Shown here one piece after another: positions 6,905-8,454 of a stretch of 8,454 nucleotides of DNA (position 1 is its first letter; the number at the start of each line of letters is the position of its first letter). The DNA comes from Candidatus Magasanikiibacteriota bacterium (GTDB taxonomy: Bacteria; Patescibacteriota; Patescibacteriia; Magasanikbacterales; GWA2-37-8): assembly GCA_903858555.1 (NCBI GenBank), contig CAIOJG010000036.1, positions 1 to 8,454 on the forward strand, given 5' to 3'. A program made the position numbers and the translations under genes. The notes below the pieces were generated by a model. The model ran no database searches, was not told the DNA's origin, and saw only the letters and a list, made by a program, of their open reading frames with translations.

Positions 6905-6920
6905 ATTCGTATAATTTTAA

Positions 6921-8454
6921 ATGGATATCATGTTCTCAGCCTTATATCAGAGAACAAAAGATTTGGCTATAAGTTTAAAACCAAAAAAGAAGTTTTTGGC
7001 TATTTTTGGTGTTTCTTTTTTATTGATTAATTCAATTTTTATTTTTTTGCCGGCGCCAGCACACGCGGCTCCTACAACCACTGCTCCAGCCGACAAACTT
7101 TCTCAGCAGGCTCCTCCTGGTATCACTCAACCGGGCATGGTGGTTAGCGCTGTCACTACGATGTTACTTTATATCGCGAAGCTCATGTTAAATGTGGCGA
7201 TGTTTGCTTTGGCTTTTATTATCCAAGTCTCCGGTTACAATGGCTATTTGGATTCTACGGCCGTGAATGTTGGGTGGGTGATGGTGCGTGATATTACCAA
7301 TATGTTTTTTGTGGTGATTTTGCTTTTGGTTGCTTTTGGTACAATTTTGGGTTTAGAGCAATACGAATGGAAAAAAATGTTGGTAAAGTTTTTCTTTGCG
7401 GCGGTGTTGGTAAATTTTAGTCGTACGATTTGCGGTATCATTATTGATGTCGGTCAAGTGATAATGATAACTTTTGTAAATGGTATGGCCGCGACTGCCG
7501 GCGGAAATTTGATCAACGCGTTTGGGTTGAATAAAATCTACAGTATGTCGTCAAACGCTGACCCGACTGTAGTCAGTAACTCCGGTGAACTTTTTCTTGG
7601 TGCTTTAGCGGCTCTAATATTTTCGGCACTGACCATGGCGATAATGTTGTCTTTCTTATATATTTTATTAGCGCGCTTATTGGTGCTTTGGATTCTCATT
7701 GTTTTGTCTCCGTTCGCGTTTGTCTTGAGCGTGATTCCACAGACTGAAAAATATGCGTCACAGTGGTGGTCTGAATTTGGTAATCACGTGGTAGTTGGTC
7801 CGGCGATAGTATTTTTCTTGTGGTTGGCTTTTGCGATAGTCAGCGGAGGAAGTGTTGATGACGAGATTAAAACCGGCAATCCGTTGCCGGATTCCAGTAA
7901 AAATTTATCAGCTGGCACTGTTGCTCCAATTTCTCAAGCGATGGATTGGGATAGTATGGCAAATTTTGCGATTGGTATTGGGATTTTATTGGTAGGTGCC
8001 AAGACGGCTCAGTCGTTGGGTACTGTCGGAGGAGATACTATGGGTCAAGCGACAGATTTTGCCAAGAAGACCGCGATGGTGGCCTCTGGTGTGGCGGCCG
8101 GTATGTGGGCTGGTGGAAAAGTAAAAGAAGGGGCGACGGCTGCTGGCAAATGGGGCGCAATGAATGCGCCGCTGGTCGGTGGCAATCGCTGGATTGCGCG
8201 TGGTAAAAAAATAGGTGGTTGGGCTGGACAAAAATTCAGTAAATTTCAGGGTGCCAGAGATGAGTTTGCCAAAAGCATGGAAACCGATCAGAAAAAATTG
8301 AATGATTTAAAATTTCAAAAAGATACCGGACAAATTACTGAAGAGGAATATCAAAAAGGTATAAAAAAGTATGAAGAGGGTGGCGGATCTAGTTGGATTG
8401 GACGCAGAATGAAAGGTTTGGCCGCTATGACCATTGAGACTCAGGGTCGTGATA
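6921..8454 (+). CDS. TrbL/VirB6-like type IV secretion polytopic membrane protein; 3' end missing
   Basis: The frame is open from ATG 6921 to the window end (511 full codons). ATG 6930 in the same frame is an alternative start; neither has a clear ribosome binding site. A Lys-rich N-terminus (K20-K24) and hydrophobic stretch (25-43) end in PAPAHA, a good signal peptidase site after residue 49. Further hydrophobic segments lie near 74-103, 119-145, 154-186, 224-250, 252-272, 290-308 and 346-366. The conserved-looking centre, an Arg at 252 then LWILIVLSPFAF (256-267), P273, WW (282-283) and GPAIVFFLWLA (293-303), is typical of the TrbL/VirB6 family, whose members form the inner-membrane part of type IV secretion channels. 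After residue 367 the protein is hydrophilic, Gly/Ala/Lys-rich and probably cytoplasmic. The likely partners (VirB4-like ATPase and others) would lie beyond the window. The family call is from pattern recognition, not a search. Confidence 0.85.
   Translation, partial: MDIMFSALYQRTKDLAISLKPKKKFLAIFGVSFLLINSIFIFLPAPAHAAPTTTAPADKLSQQAPPGITQPGMVVSAVTTMLLYIAKLMLNVAMFALAFIIQVSGYNGYLDSTAVNVGWVMVRDITNMFFVVILLLVAFGTILGLEQYEWKKMLVKFFFAAVLVNFSRTICGIIIDVGQVIMITFVNGMAATAGGNLINAFGLNKIYSMSSNADPTVVSNSGELFLGALAALIFSALTMAIMLSFLYILLARLLVLWILIVLSPFAFVLSVIPQTEKYASQWWSEFGNHVVVGPAIVFFLWLAFAIVSGGSVDDEIKTGNPLPDSSKNLSAGTVAPISQAMDWDSMANFAIGIGILLVGAKTAQSLGTVGGDTMGQATDFAKKTAMVASGVAAGMWAGGKVKEGATAAGKWGAMNAPLVGGNRWIARGKKIGGWAGQKFSKFQGARDEFAKSMETDQKKLNDLKFQKDTGQITEEEYQKGIKKYEEGGGSSWIGRRMKGLAAMTIETQGRD
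8292..8378 (+). other. SHOCT-like helical motif in the cytoplasmic tail of the TrbL/VirB6-like protein
   Basis: Residues 458-486 read K-K-L-N-D-L-K-F-Q-K, then DTGQITEEEYQ (468-478), then K-G-I-K-K-Y-E-E. The spacing L-x2-L then G-x-I-T-x-x-E-[FY]-x3-[KI] is the pattern of the short SHOCT-type helical hairpin, which usually sits at protein C-termini and is thought to promote oligomerisation. Here the reading frame continues past it. Confidence 0.4.

Larger units (their letters stand above)
6540..6920. other. Non-coding spacer between divergent genes
   Basis: I see no gene here. The left part (to about 6650) is GC-richer and holds the ATTGTGRCGG copies and a small GGCCC/GGGCC stem (6545-6549 with 6563-6567) just upstream of the lipoprotein ribosome binding site. 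The right part (6650-6920) is strongly AT-rich (12 G/C in the 60 bases from 6661) and holds a 10-bp palindrome CAACTAGTTG (6765-6774), a DnaA-box match and the promoter of the membrane protein gene. The composition step near 6650 marks the right edge of the GC-rich segment. Confidence 0.7.

Noticed and set aside
6824..7030. Plus-strand open frame of 68 residues
   Set aside because: It runs across the promoter and the start of the TrbL/VirB6-like gene in another frame; composition is that of AT-rich shadow.
1..8454. tRNA, rRNA, CRISPR array or transposase
   Set aside because: Reading both strands I found no cloverleaf with CCA-type end, no regularly spaced direct repeats with spacers and no transposase-like reading frame.

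Overview
The window looks like bacterial chromosome from a member of the Patescibacteria (Candidate Phyla Radiation). This rests on gene content and style, not on a marker gene. The evidence is an AT-leaning background, a giant cysteine-rich secreted protein of no named family, and a TrbL/VirB6-type polytopic membrane protein with a short leader and no clear Shine-Dalgarno. The standard bacterial code is adequate: no frame needs TGA read as an amino acid.

Layout. (1) Positions 1-5928, plus strand: the 3' part of one enormous gene. The frame is open from base 1, so its start lies outside the window and 1975 residues are visible. About 97 cysteines are spread over repeated Cys motifs. A cysteine-free jelly-roll-like domain lies at residues 365-503 and a PKD-like domain at the C-terminus. 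(2) Positions 5945-5981: a perfect 16-bp stem terminator that can serve both strands. (3) Positions 6077-6526, minus strand: a 149-residue putative lipoprotein gene that starts with TTG behind a strong AGGAGGTG ribosome binding site. By hand count it is about 55% GC, against roughly 35-40% in the end of the giant gene and 20% in the 60 bases from 6661. (4) Positions 6540-6920: a non-coding spacer. Its GC-richer half holds three copies of the 10-mer ATTGTGRCGG. Its AT-rich half holds one perfect DnaA box and a consensus extended -10 promoter. (5) Positions 6921-8454, plus strand: the 5' part (511 codons) of the TrbL/VirB6-like gene, running off the right edge.

Working model (inference): the giant protein is a disulfide-stabilised surface or adhesin-like protein, and the VirB6-like protein is an inner-membrane channel component of a type IV secretion-like apparatus. 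Together they would form part of a cell-surface or secretion locus. The lipoprotein gene interrupts this locus in opposite orientation, with its own ribosome binding site, likely terminator and different base composition. It therefore looks like an inserted or independently regulated accessory gene.
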